From contig NZ_LR590469.1 in the NCBI RefSeq assembly GCF_901472495.1, positions 930,001 to 994,000 of the forward strand: a DNA stretch of 64,000 bases, written 5' to 3'. Each line of letters starts with the position of its first letter. Position 1 is the first letter of the stretch. Positions 9,405 through 18,281 of this stretch are shown piece after piece. Source of the DNA: Yersinia enterocolitica subsp. enterocolitica. Its GTDB lineage: Bacteria > Pseudomonadota > Gammaproteobacteria > Enterobacterales > Enterobacteriaceae. The notes under the pieces are model-generated. The model saw only the letters and a program-made list of their open reading frames with translations. It was not told the DNA's origin and did not search any database. The translations under genes were made by a program, and so were the position numbers.

Positions 9405-10636
9405 GTTTCTCTATTGGACAAGCCAGTATCGAACAGATCAGAGCCGATTTTCCACTGCTTAGCCGTGAAGTTAACGCTCAGCCGTTGGCGTACCTGGACA
9501 GTGCTGCCAGTGCGCAGAAACCACAAATAGTTATTGATAGAGAGCTTAACTTCTATCGTGATGGCTATGCGGCGGTTCATCGTGGCATCCATACCTTGAG
9601 CGCCGAAGCGACTGCGCAGATGGAAGCGGTGCGCAGTCAGGTTGCGGGCTTTATTAACGCAGCCTCTGCCGAAGAGATTGTTTTTGTCAAAGGCACCACC
9701 GAAGCCATTAATCTGGTCGCTAACAGCTATGGCCGCCATGCTCTCAAAGCCGGTGATAGCATTATCATTACTGAAATGGAGCATCACGCCAATATTGTAC
9801 CGTGGCAGATGCTGGCCAAAGATATTGGTATCGAAATTCGTGTCTGGCCGCTGACGGCAACCGGAGAGTTGGAACTTACAGCGTTGGCAGGGCTGATGGA
9901 TAACACCACCAAGCTGTTGGCGATAACCCAGGTGTCCAATGTGCTGGGAACAGTGAACCCGATTAAAGAGATCGTGGCGCAAGCTAAAGCGGCGGGCCTG
10001 GTGGTGCTGGTGGATGGCGCTCAAGCCATTATGCATCAAGCCGTCGATGTGCAGGATCTGGGTTGTGATTTCTATGTCTTCTCCGGTCACAAACTGTATG
10101 GGCCATCGGGCATTGGTATCTTGTATGGCAAGAGTGAATTGCTACAGCAAATGCCGCCTTGGGAAGGGGGCGGTGCGATGATTAAAACCGTCAGCTTGAC
10201 GCAAGGCACGACCTTTGCTGATGCGCCGTGGCGTTTTGAAGCGGGTTCGCCAAATACAGCGGGGATTATGGGGCTGGGTGCAGCAATCAGTTATGTGAAT
10301 GGCTTGGGGTTAGAGCAGATCCAGCAATATGAACAATCACTAATGCAGTATGCATTGGAGCAACTAAGCCAGATCAAAAGTCTGACACTTTATGGCCCGA
10401 CCAAACGGGCAGGCGTGATAGCGTTTAATCTGGGGCAACACCATGCCTATGATGTGGGCAGCTTCCTGGACCAATATGGTATTGCGATTCGTACCGGCCA
10501 CCACTGTGCCATGCCGTTGATGGCGTTCTACCAAGTCCCGAGTATGTGTCGCGCGTCACTGGCACTGTATAATACCCGCGAGGAAGTGGATCGCTTGGTG
10601 GCTGGATTACTGCGCATCGAAAAATTATTGGGCTAG
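9401..10636 (+). CDS. sufS: Cysteine desulfurase SufS
   Basis: PLP-dependent group II cysteine desulfurase that removes sulfur from cysteine and hands the persulfide to SufE. 411 residues. The PLP lysine is Lys231 in SGHKLYGP. The catalytic cysteine is Cys369 in RTGHHCAMPL, each five residues beyond the E. coli positions because of a slightly longer N-terminus. The PLP contact motif MEHHANIVPW is present. The start overlaps the sufD stop by four bases. Unlike in the compact E. coli operon, an 83-base gap with a terminator-like hairpin follows before sufE. Confidence 0.95.
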   Translation: MSFSIGQASIEQIRADFPLLSREVNAQPLAYLDSAASAQKPQIVIDRELNFYRDGYAAVHRGIHTLSAEATAQMEAVRSQVAGFINAASAEEIVFVKGTTEAINLVANSYGRHALKAGDSIIITEMEHHANIVPWQMLAKDIGIEIRVWPLTATGELELTALAGLMDNTTKLLAITQVSNVLGTVNPIKEIVAQAKAAGLVVLVDGAQAIMHQAVDVQDLGCDFYVFSGHKLYGPSGIGILYGKSELLQQMPPWEGGGAMIKTVSLTQGTTFADAPWRFEAGSPNTAGIMGLGAAISYVNGLGLEQIQQYEQSLMQYALEQLSQIKSLTLYGPTKRAGVIAFNLGQHHAYDVGSFLDQYGIAIRTGHHCAMPLMAFYQVPSMCRASLALYNTREEVDRLVAGLLRIEKLLG

Positions 10637-10663
10637 CGCAAACCGCTCGCGACAGAGTCCCCG

Positions 10664-10702
10664 AAAGCCGATTATCATTATAAATAGTCGGCTTTTATTT
10701 TT
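10664..10702 (+). terminator. Rho-independent terminator between sufS and sufE
   Basis: AAAGCCGATTAT pairs with ATAGTCGGCTTT (12 base pairs including one G-T), with an eight-base loop and a following TTTTATTTTTA. It lies inside the suf operon, so it should lower or uncouple sufE expression. Confidence 0.75.
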
Positions 10703-10719
10703 ACTGTAAGAGGCATGTT

Positions 10720-11142
10720 ATGGCTGGTTTGCCAGATAAAGATAAATTGATTCGTAACTTTTCCCGTTGTTTGAATTGGGAAGAAAAATACCTGTATGTC
10801 ATTGAGTTGGGTGCACAGCTACCGCCGTTAACTGAGCAGCAGCGCCAGCCTGACAACCTTATTTCGGGCTGCCAAAGTCAGGTGTGGATTGCCATGAGCA
10901 CCTCAACCGAAGGCCAGGTGGTTTTTGCCGGTGATAGCGATGCCGCCATCGTCAAAGGCCTGGTTGCCGTGGTGTTTATTCTGTATCAGGGTTTGACCCC
11001 GCAACAGATAATCGATCTTGATGTTCGGCCATTCTTTGCCGATTTAGCCCTTAGTCAGCATCTAACCCCTTCGCGTTCCCAAGGCCTTGAAGCCATGATC
11101 CGCGCCATTCGTGCTAAAGCAGCGGTACTAAAAGCGGGCTGA
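10720..11142 (+). CDS. sufE: Cysteine desulfuration protein SufE
   Basis: Sulfur acceptor and activator of SufS. 140 residues, with the acceptor cysteine at position 51 in LISGCQSQVWI, exactly the family position. The ATG follows GTAAGAGGC at a normal distance. Last gene of the suf cluster but separated from sufS by a strong hairpin and T run, so part of its expression may come from readthrough or a local promoter. No good promoter is obvious in the 83-base gap. Confidence 0.94.
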   Translation: MAGLPDKDKLIRNFSRCLNWEEKYLYVIELGAQLPPLTEQQRQPDNLISGCQSQVWIAMSTSTEGQVVFAGDSDAAIVKGLVAVVFILYQGLTPQQIIDLDVRPFFADLALSQHLTPSRSQGLEAMIRAIRAKAAVLKAG

Positions 11143-11408
11143 TTCACGTCAACATTTTGTGCTTTATTCTCCCGTGACTGAGCATTTTTGCGTCATGGGT
11201 CACAGTCTTAAAATGGTGAAATTTCAGCAGCTTAAATCGCCCTCAAGGTTGGAAGAAGCATAATAAATTACATTGTAACACCTTGATTTCTAGAGATATA
11301 AATTGCCTTTATAATAATGACTGTTACTATATGGTGGCCTTATTATTGGCTGCTAAAATTAACGTAGATAGCCGAATCGAATTTTAAGAAGTGATGTAGG
11401 AACTAAGC

Positions 11409-12476
11409 ATGAAACGTGCATTAACTTTGATTGGTATGTTATTCGCAACTTGTCTGGCGGGAAGTATTACCGCTGCCAATGCGACCGAGTATCCTCTGCC
11501 GCCCGCCAATAGTCGTCTGATTGGTGAAAATACTACCTATACTGTTCCAAATGATGGTCGTCCACTGGAGGCTATTGCTGCCGATTATAAAATCGGTTTG
11601 TTGGGAATGCTGGAAGCAAACCCAGACGCTGACCCATATTTGCCGTTACCCGGTTCAGTGTTAACTATCCCGACTCAGATGTTGCTGCCTGATACCCCAC
11701 GTGAAGGTATCGTCATCAACCTGGCCGAACTGCGTCTTTATTATTACCCTAAAGGCCAGAACAAAGTCATTGTATACCCAATCGGTATCGGCCAGTTGGG
11801 GCGTAATACTCCAACGATGACAACTTCTGTTAGTCAGAAGATCCCGAACCCAACCTGGACACCAACGGCCAACATCCGTAAGCACTACGCAGCTGAAGGT
11901 GTGACTTTGCCAGCAGTCGTTCCAGCGGGCCCAGAAAACCCAATGGGTCTATTTGCCATGCGTTTGGCTGCCGGTGGTGGTGAATACCTGATCCACGGAA
12001 CCAACGCTAACTTCGGTATTGGTATGCGTGTCAGCTCCGGCTGCATTCGTTTACGTCCAGATGATATTGAAGCGCTGTTCAAAGCGGTACCGAAAGGCAC
12101 CCGCGTACAGATCATCAACGAACCGGTTAAATATTCCGTTGAACCAGATGGTAAGCGTTATGTGGAAGTCCATCAGCCGTTGTCTCGTGTAGACAGTGAT
12201 GATCCGCAAACCATGCCAATTGCTATCAGTAGCAGCCTGCAGAAATTTATCAATGACAGCCAGACTGATGCACAAGTGGTTCAGGAAGCGATTGTACGCC
12301 GTGCTGGCATGCCAGTTATCGTTACTGTAGGTGAGACTGCCCCTGTACAAGCTCCGGCTGCTGTAGCCCCTCAGAGCGAGCAACAGGCACAACCGCAGAG
12401 CGAAGGTCAGCAACCCACTGAACAAGAAATTCCTAAGTTGGTTCAGCCTGGCCCGGTTTACTCAGCAGCGAACTAA
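11409..12476 (+). CDS. ldtE: L,D-transpeptidase with LysM domain (LdtE/YnhG type)
   Basis: Periplasmic enzyme that forms meso-DAP to meso-DAP cross-links in peptidoglycan, or in related paralogues attaches Lpp. 355 residues. Signal peptide to about residue 25 (ANA/TEY); LysM module around residues 40-95; YkuD catalytic domain with His196 (YLIHGTN) and Cys212 (SSGCIRL), the family nucleophile. A glutamine/proline-rich tail follows residue 310. It sits between sufE and lpp as ynhG does in E. coli. The LdtE function is by orthology and gene position; anchoring paralogues share the same fold. Confidence 0.9.
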   Translation: MKRALTLIGMLFATCLAGSITAANATEYPLPPANSRLIGENTTYTVPNDGRPLEAIAADYKIGLLGMLEANPDADPYLPLPGSVLTIPTQMLLPDTPREGIVINLAELRLYYYPKGQNKVIVYPIGIGQLGRNTPTMTTSVSQKIPNPTWTPTANIRKHYAAEGVTLPAVVPAGPENPMGLFAMRLAAGGGEYLIHGTNANFGIGMRVSSGCIRLRPDDIEALFKAVPKGTRVQIINEPVKYSVEPDGKRYVEVHQPLSRVDSDDPQTMPIAISSSLQKFINDSQTDAQVVQEAIVRRAGMPVIVTVGETAPVQAPAAVAPQSEQQAQPQSEGQQPTEQEIPKLVQPGPVYSAAN

Positions 12477-12523
12477 GCCTTAACACATCCAGGTCTTAAC
12501 ACATCTAAGACTTAACGTATCTT

Positions 12524-12561
12524 AGCCACGGCAGTTATCATTTTGCCGTGGCTAATTTTTT
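12524..12561 (+). terminator. Terminator of ldtE
   Basis: AGCCACGGC / GCCGTGGCT stem with a 12-base loop, then AATTTTTT. Just before it, 12478-12523 holds three imperfect copies of a CTTAACACATC-type unit of about 17 bases. Confidence 0.8.
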
Positions 12562-12660
12562 GCGTATCGGCATGGTGAATGAATAAGTTGCTGATGAAGT
12601 AGGTGGTTAGGGAAGGGGATAACAGGGAGAGTTACCGTCAGAGACGAGTTTCTGCGAGGC

Positions 12661-12691
12661 AAAAAAATGGCGCACAATGTGCGCCATTTTT
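12661..12691 (-). terminator. Terminator of lpp
   Basis: AATGGCGCACA / TGTGCGCCATT is an 11-base perfect stem flanked by an A run on the left, which is a T run on the lpp transcript. It lies 17 bases beyond the lpp stop. Confidence 0.88.
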
Positions 12692-12707
12692 CATTCAGGA
12701 AGTAATA

Positions 12708-12944
12708 TTACTTCTTGTAAGCGTGAGCTTGGTTGTCAAGACGTTGGTTAGCACGTGCTGCATCGTCTTTAGCTGCTTGAACGTCAGAACGGATTGCGTT
12801 CACGTCGTTGCTCAGTTGGTCAACTTTAGCGTTCAGAGTCTGAACGTCAGAAGACAGTTGATCGATTTTAGCATTGCTTGAACAACCAGCCAGCATAGTA
12901 GAAGCCAGAATTACCGCGCCCAGTACAAGTTTAGTACGATTCAT
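12708..12944 (-). CDS. lpp: Major outer membrane (Braun) lipoprotein Lpp
   Basis: 78-residue precursor. Lipobox LAGC with lipidated Cys21, then a 58-residue mature protein of heptad repeats (KIDQLSSDVQTLNAK and so on) that forms a trimeric coiled coil. The C-terminal lysine links to peptidoglycan. The start MNRTKLV is chosen because it gives the canonical length; three extra upstream codons are not needed. An L,D-transpeptidase gene lies next door, which fits the attachment reaction, although the dedicated Lpp-attaching enzyme may be another paralogue. Confidence 0.97.
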   Translation of the reverse strand: MNRTKLVLGAVILASTMLAGCSSNAKIDQLSSDVQTLNAKVDQLSNDVNAIRSDVQAAKDDAARANQRLDNQAHAYKK

Positions 12945-13205
12945 TATTAACACCCTCTAGATTAAGTTAATCTCCATGTAGCGTTACAAGTATTACACAA
13001 AGTTTTTTCGAAAGAGAATAAATTTTTAGTATTAGAGGGGTTTATTTTGATCGTTCGCTCAAAGAAGCATCTTGTTTTAAAAAAAAGTTAAAAAAACGAG
13101 GTAAAACAGCCGGATTCTTTCGGATAAGTCCTATCCGGGAAAAAGGGTTTGGGGTGCCTAAGATAAAATGGTTTTTTCGGAAAGTTTATTTAGCGGTGCT
13201 CAAAA

Positions 13206-13238
13206 AGAAAAACGCCGCTATTGAAAGCGGCGTTTTTA
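13206..13238 (-). terminator. Terminator of pykF
   Basis: AACGCCGC / GCGGCGTT stem with an A run to the left and TTTTT to the right, so it can act in both directions. It lies directly after pykF. Confidence 0.85.
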
Positions 13239-13263
13239 ATTAGCGTTTAGTCGTGCGTTAAGA

Positions 13264-14676
13264 TTATAAAACGTGCACGGAAGAGGTATTGGTGGTGCCA
13301 CTTGGCACTAACGCACCAGAAACCATCACGACAACGTCGCCTTTTTGTGCCAGGCCGCTCGCCAGAGCTGCTTCTTTACCGATGCGGTAGAAGTCATCTG
13401 TTGAAGCAATCTCGTTGACCAGTTGAGTTATCACGCCTTTGGTCAGGATTAACTGACGCGCGGTCACTTCATTGGTAGTCAGTGCTAAAATGGTCGCTGT
13501 TGGGAAGTATTTGCGTACTGACTTGGCAGATTTACCGCCACCCGTTGCTACCACGATCAATTTTGCTTCCAGTTTTTCTGCGGTTTCTACTGCACCACGG
13601 CAAACCGCTTCAGTGATACGCATTTTACGATTATCATTCAGCGTATCAATGCGGCTAGGCATAATACGGTCTGTACGCTCACAGATGGTCGCCATGATGG
13701 TGACAGACTCTAATGGGTACTTACCCTTAGCACTTTCACCAGACAGCATCACGGCGTCTGTACCGTCCAGAATGGCGTTAGCCACGTCGCCAGCTTCTGC
13801 ACGGGTAGGGCGTGGGTTTTTGATCATGGAATCGAGCATCTGCGTTGCAGTGATAACAACTTTGCGAGCGCGGTTACATTTCTCAATCATCATCTTCTGC
13901 GCGAAGATAACTTCTTCAACCGGGATCTCAACACCTAGGTCACCACGAGCAACCATGATACCGTCGGAGGCTTCCAGGATTTCGTCGAAGTTATTCAGAC
14001 CTTCCTGGTTTTCAATTTTGGAGATGATCTGAATGTGCTCACCACCGTGGGCTTTCAGGTGTTCGCGGATTTCCAGCACGTCTGAACGTTTACGGATAAA
14101 GGATGCCGCAACGAAGTCCACGCCTTGCTCACAACCAAAGATCAGGTCAGCTTTATCTTTTTCAGCTAGTGCTGGCAGTTGGATAGAAACACCTGGCAAG
14201 TTAACGCCTTTGTTTTCACCTAAATCACCATTGTTCAGCACCTTACATACCACAGTGCTTTCAGTGACTTCGGTGACTTCCATGCCGATCAAACCATCGT
14301 CAACCAGCACAGTGTTGCCAATTTTCAGATCAGCAGCAAAGCCAGGGTAGGTCACAGCAACGATGTTGTTGTTACCAATAACGCTTTGATCAGTGGTGAA
14401 AGTGAAAGTCTGACCTGCAACCAGAGCAGCATCTTTGCCGCCTTCCAGTTTCATGGTGCGAATTTCTGGGCCTTTGGTGTCCAACAAGATACCGGCTTTC
14501 AAGCCAGTTTTTGCCATGACAGCACGGATATTCTTGATACGTTGACCATGTTCTTCATAGTCACCGTGGGAGAAATTTAAACGCATGACGTTCATACCAG
14601 CTTTCAGCAGGTTCGTCAGCATTTCTTCGGATTCGGTTTTTGGACCGATAGTACAAACAATTTTAGTCTTTTTCAT
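13264..14676 (-). CDS. pykF: Pyruvate kinase I
   Basis: Converts phosphoenolpyruvate and ADP to pyruvate and ATP; cytosolic homotetramer activated by fructose-1,6-bisphosphate. 470 residues, standard length. N-terminal MKKTKIVCTIGPKT; catalytic lysine in IISKIENQEG; the MVARGDLGVEIP pyruvate kinase signature; C-terminal allosteric domain ending in TSSVHVL. Upstream of lpp as in E. coli. A Cra-like half palindrome about 240 bases upstream suggests the known FruR/Cra control. Confidence 0.97.
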   Translation of the reverse strand: MKKTKIVCTIGPKTESEEMLTNLLKAGMNVMRLNFSHGDYEEHGQRIKNIRAVMAKTGLKAGILLDTKGPEIRTMKLEGGKDAALVAGQTFTFTTDQSVIGNNNIVAVTYPGFAADLKIGNTVLVDDGLIGMEVTEVTESTVVCKVLNNGDLGENKGVNLPGVSIQLPALAEKDKADLIFGCEQGVDFVAASFIRKRSDVLEIREHLKAHGGEHIQIISKIENQEGLNNFDEILEASDGIMVARGDLGVEIPVEEVIFAQKMMIEKCNRARKVVITATQMLDSMIKNPRPTRAEAGDVANAILDGTDAVMLSGESAKGKYPLESVTIMATICERTDRIMPSRIDTLNDNRKMRITEAVCRGAVETAEKLEAKLIVVATGGGKSAKSVRKYFPTATILALTTNEVTARQLILTKGVITQLVNEIASTDDFYRIGKEAALASGLAQKGDVVVMVSGALVPSGTTNTSSVHVL

Positions 14677-15189
14677 GACGGATTTTTTCTACAAGTTGTG
14701 ATGGATTAAAAGCGAATATTCCGTTAAATACAGCAACGGAGTGGAATTTGATTAGTGTCTGGTGTAGCGAAACGTGACCAAGAAGCAAAACATTACTAAG
14801 AATAGATGACAGTTGCGGAAGTTGAGTGGAAAACTTTAGCACGAGGCTAAACGCATGATCGATATACGATGGCGTAAATGTGAGTTGTATTTTTTTAGCG
14901 TATCGGCAGATCAAGATGCTGAAACCATTCAACTGAAACGACGGTTCGTATTATAAGCGGTAAGTCGCGGGAAATGAAATAGAAAACAGAAACTCATTGC
15001 CGATTTTTATAAAAATGGGTCATTAGTCGCGCAAACCTTGCGAATAACGCTTAGTTTGTTGCGCAACAAAAAAGGTTTTTAACAATTTTAACAAAATGAA
15101 GCTGGAATAATTGTTGAGAACAACATCAACAGATTGCAGGGGATTAAGTCAGATTGATTAGCGCAGGGAGATAATCGGAAATAAGAGAG
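14677..15189. other. Upstream region of pykF up to the tRNA cluster
   Basis: About 510 bases, AT-rich. It should hold the pykF promoter. The only motif I can point to is the Cra-like site at 14918-14933. The 89-codon frame continuing upstream from pykF looks non-coding. Confidence 0.5.
14918..14933. promoter_or_regulatory. Possible Cra (FruR) operator for pykF
   Basis: GCTGAAACCATTCAAC has a perfect left half of the Cra consensus (GCTGAAAC) and a partial right half. Cra represses pykF in E. coli. The distance to the start (about 240 bases) implies a long leader or a distal promoter. Confidence 0.35.
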
Positions 15190-15266
15190 TGGTGCGTTCT
15201 AATGGACTCGAACCATCGACCCCCACCATGTCAAGGTGGTGCTCTAACCAACTGAGCTAAGAACGC
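15190..15266 (-). tRNA. tRNA-Val(GAC)
   Basis: 77-base cloverleaf with encoded CCA. Acceptor GCGTTCT/AGAACGC, D arm TAGCTCAGTTGGTTAGAGCA, anticodon stem CCACC/GGTGG around loop TTGACAT giving GAC, T arm GGTTCGAGTCC. Compared with the next two copies the acceptor stem differs with paired compensating changes. Confidence 0.97.
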
Positions 15267-15308
15267 ATTGAAAAACTAGCAATTTACCATTTCAGGATAA
15301 TGCGAGAG

Positions 15309-15385
15309 TGGTGCGTCCGAATGGACTCGAACCATCGACCCCCACCATGTCAAGGTGGTGCTCTAACCAACTGAGCTACGGACGC
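15309..15385 (-). tRNA. tRNA-Val(GAC)
   Basis: Second tandem copy: acceptor GCGTCCG/CGGACGC, anticodon loop TTGACAT (GAC), encoded CCA. Corresponds to the valV/valW cluster found near mdtK in E. coli. Confidence 0.97.
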
Positions 15386-15433
15386 ACATGATACTCTTGG
15401 CATTCTAATAACTTGGCATTCTAATAATAAGAT

Positions 15434-15510
15434 TGGTGCGTCCGAATGGACTCGAACCATCGACCCCCACCATGTCAAGGTGGTGCTCTAACCAACTGAG
15501 CTACGGACGC
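15434..15510 (-). tRNA. tRNA-Val(GAC)
   Basis: Third copy, first in transcription order and identical to the middle copy. The spacer between them (15386-15433) contains a 16-base unit TTGGCATTCTAATAAC repeated twice. Confidence 0.97.
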
Positions 15511-15515
15511 ACATT

Positions 15516-15642
15516 CTATCCTTCTTATCTTGAAGCCGTAGCGTTGTTAGCTGCTCTAACTCACCAGAATCACTGACTTGTGTCAGTTCAACGGGACTCG
15601 CTCGTTTGCTGCCTGGCTACAACTCCAATTACTTGGATATAA
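15516..15642. repeat. ERIC element
   Basis: About 127 bases upstream of the tRNA-Val cluster, with a diverged ERIC core (AATCACTGACTTGTGTCAGTTCAACGGGA pattern) and ends TATCCTTCTTATCTTGAAG and ACTTGGATATAA. It covers the region where the tRNA promoter would be expected to begin. Confidence 0.7.
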
Positions 15643-15869
15643 TTATCTCTATCTTCACTCTTATTATTCGCCATCAATGCTGACAGCGGGGACGAATATT
15701 AACGAGCCGCCCGTCCTCTGGCAAGGAGAAAAACATAATATTCATCGCAAACTCACGTAATTGCTGCGCTTTTACTCATTGCGCTGTTTTTTTCTCCAGC
15801 TTTTCTTATTTGGCGGGGCATTAATCACTGAGATGAGCGTCAGCAATTAATGCCCATAATGACAAGCGC

Positions 15870-17243
15870 TTAGTGTGCCGCTTTTTGCAAAATAAAAGCA
15901 GATGGCTGCTTTTGTAACCAGCGGATGCGTAGCGCCATCAGTATAGCTGCCGAGGTCAGGCCGATAACGAACCCGATCCAGAAACCACTTGGCCCCATCG
16001 CGGGCACAATATAATTGGTCAAACCGAGTAAATAACCACTCGGTAGCCCCAACAACCAGTAGGCGGTGAAGGTAATAAAGAAGATAGAGCGGGTATCTTT
16101 ATAACCGCGTAATACGCCGCTGCCGATCACCTGAATTGCATCAGACAATTGGTAAAGTGCTGCCAATAACATTAAGTGTGAGGCCATTACCACCACTTCA
16201 GGTGTCTTGTTATAAAGCAGCGCGATATGTTCGCGAAATACCACAGTAAATATCGCGGTGACACACGCCAACATTAGACCCACAGCAATACTGGTATAAG
16301 CAGCAACTCTGGCATCGTCAACCGAACCCTGACCAAGACGAAAACCGACACGAATGGTCGCGGCGACACTCAATGACATCGGTAACATAAACATCAATGA
16401 ACTAAAGTTGAGGGCAATCTGGTGCCCAGCCACCGCGACAATGCCCAGCGGAGAAACCAGTAATGCGACAACCGCGAACAACGTTACTTCAAAAAACAGC
16501 GCCAGCGCAACCGGCAGCCCAAGACCCCCGAGGCGTTTCATGACTTGCCAGTCCGGTGCAGCAAATCCTTTTTCCAGTTTGATATCTTGCTGTGAGCGCG
16601 CGCGCGTCACATACCAACGCATCATTAAGAACATCACCCAATAAACCGTTCCGGTTGCCACCCCGCAACCGACACCGCCTAATGCCGGAGCACCAAATTT
16701 ACCGTAGATGAAAATATAGTTAATGGGAATGTTAACCAGTAAACCAATAAATCCAATCACCATCCCAGGTTTGGTTTTGGATAGCCCTTCACACTGATTG
16801 CGTAGCACCTGAAAGAAGAGATAGCCCGGCGCGCCCCACATAATGGCATGCAGGAAACCAACGGCTTTATCTGCCAGTACCGGATCAATATTATGCATGC
16901 GCATAATGATGTGGTCGCTATTATAGATGACCACCATAATTAATACCGAGACACAGAATGCCAGCCAAAAGCCCTGTCTGACCTGATGAGCAATTTGGTT
17001 GCGCCGCCCGGAGCCATTAAGTTGAGCAACTGTCGGCGTTAACGCCAACAATAATCCGTGACCAAATAAGATAGCCGGTAACCAGATTGAGGTCCCCACC
17101 GCCACCGCAGCCATATCGGTTGCACTGACAGAACCGGCCATTATAGTGTCAACCACCCCCATGGCGGTTTGGGACAATTGCGCGATAACAACAGGAATAG
17201 CGAGAGCCAACAAGCTACGCGCTTCGACGATATACTTCTGCAC
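15870..17243 (-). CDS. mdtK: MATE family multidrug efflux pump MdtK
   Basis: Inner-membrane cation-coupled exporter of toxic compounds (NorM/MdtK subfamily). From the GTG at 17243 the protein is 457 residues, the same as E. coli, and begins with QKYIVEARSLLALAIP. The GTG has AAAGGTG at a good distance. The longer ATG frame from 17282 adds 13 hydrophilic residues before the first helix and is less likely. Twelve membrane segments can be traced in the usual two-lobe pattern. Divergent from ribE as in E. coli. Confidence 0.93.
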   Translation of the reverse strand: MQKYIVEARSLLALAIPVVIAQLSQTAMGVVDTIMAGSVSATDMAAVAVGTSIWLPAILFGHGLLLALTPTVAQLNGSGRRNQIAHQVRQGFWLAFCVSVLIMVVIYNSDHIIMRMHNIDPVLADKAVGFLHAIMWGAPGYLFFQVLRNQCEGLSKTKPGMVIGFIGLLVNIPINYIFIYGKFGAPALGGVGCGVATGTVYWVMFLMMRWYVTRARSQQDIKLEKGFAAPDWQVMKRLGGLGLPVALALFFEVTLFAVVALLVSPLGIVAVAGHQIALNFSSLMFMLPMSLSVAATIRVGFRLGQGSVDDARVAAYTSIAVGLMLACVTAIFTVVFREHIALLYNKTPEVVVMASHLMLLAALYQLSDAIQVIGSGVLRGYKDTRSIFFITFTAYWLLGLPSGYLLGLTNYIVPAMGPSGFWIGFVIGLTSAAILMALRIRWLQKQPSAFILQKAAH

Positions 17244-17557
17244 GTATGCACCTTTATCTACCCATCGTTCTTCACGATGCATGGGTATAACCTAGTTATA
17301 ATTTCAGTAGCGATAATTTATCGTTTTGTAACCGATAAATAAAATAGCGGGAAAACATAATACTCTCGGAACACGAAGAGTATAAAAGATTGTACCTCCT
17401 CGCAGTGCTTAAGCAATCCTTGTCATTCAGTTTCAATGAAATAACGCGAATACAGATTTTTAGTCTAAGTGGTTTGGTTTTCCTGATCTTCTGAGGCAAA
17501 ATCAGGGCAGTGAAACTTTTTTTCTACAGATTTTTTTACAGATAAGAGGCATGGCGT
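17244..17557. other. Intergenic region between divergent mdtK and ribE
   Basis: 314 bases with the two divergent promoters. I see no FMN riboswitch signature and no open frame that looks coding. Confidence 0.5.
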
Positions 17558-18208
17558 ATGTTTACCGGTATTGTTCAAGGCACCGCGCCAGTGGTTGCCA
17601 TTGACGAGAAATCCAACTTCCGCACCCATGTGGTCGAAATGCCAACTGAGATGTTACCTGAATTAGCATTAGGTGCTTCAGTGGCCCACAATGGCTGCTG
17701 TTTGACAGTGACTGAGGTTAATGGAAATCGAGTCAGTTTTGATTTAATGAAGGAAACGCTGCGTATTACCAATTTGGGTGATATTAAAGTAGGCGATGTA
17801 GTTAATCTGGAGCGGGCCGCTAAATTTAGTGATGAAATTGGCGGCCATCTTATGTCCGGTCATATTATTTGTACCGCTGAAATAGCCAAAATATATACCT
17901 CAGAAAATAACCGTCAGATCTGGTTTCGACTGCCCAGCGACGATTTAATGAAATATGTATTACACAAAGGCTTTATCGGTATTGATGGCATCAGTCTGAC
18001 CATTGGCGAGGTGGTGGGTAACCGTTTTTGCGTTCATTTGATTCCGGAAACACTGGCGCGAACCACATTAGGTAAAAAGCGACTGGGGCATCGGGTGAAT
18101 ATTGAAATAGACCCCCAAACACAGGCTGTAGTGGATACCGTTGAGCGGGTATTGGCGCAACGCGAAATTGCTCCGGTAGCAGCAGCTGAAAAAGTCGCTC
18201 GCGTATAA
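17558..18208 (+). CDS. ribE: Riboflavin synthase, alpha subunit
   Basis: Dismutates two molecules of 6,7-dimethyl-8-ribityllumazine to riboflavin in the last step of the pathway; cytosolic trimer. 216 residues with two tandem lumazine-binding barrels (about 1-97 and 98-195). The N-terminus MFTGIVQG and the repeated internal motif HLMSGHI / IPETLARTTLG are typical. E. coli calls this gene ribC or ribE. The neighbourhood mdtK-ribE-cfa is conserved. Confidence 0.95.
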   Translation: MFTGIVQGTAPVVAIDEKSNFRTHVVEMPTEMLPELALGASVAHNGCCLTVTEVNGNRVSFDLMKETLRITNLGDIKVGDVVNLERAAKFSDEIGGHLMSGHIICTAEIAKIYTSENNRQIWFRLPSDDLMKYVLHKGFIGIDGISLTIGEVVGNRFCVHLIPETLARTTLGKKRLGHRVNIEIDPQTQAVVDTVERVLAQREIAPVAAAEKVARV

Positions 18209-18214
18209 AATAAT

Positions 18215-18246
18215 AAAAGGCAGGGCTGATGTGCTCCTGCCTTTTT
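18215..18246 (+). terminator. Terminator of ribE
   Basis: AAAAGGCAGG / CCTGCCTTTT stem followed by a T run. It lies between the convergent ribE and cfa genes. Confidence 0.85.
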
Positions 18247-18281
18247 AAGTCTGTCTTTTTAAAAGAGTATCACGTTAGATA

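Noticed and set aside
9338..10090. 250-codon frame opposite sufS
   Set aside because: Shadow frame; sufS is fully supported by its PLP lysine and catalytic cysteine.
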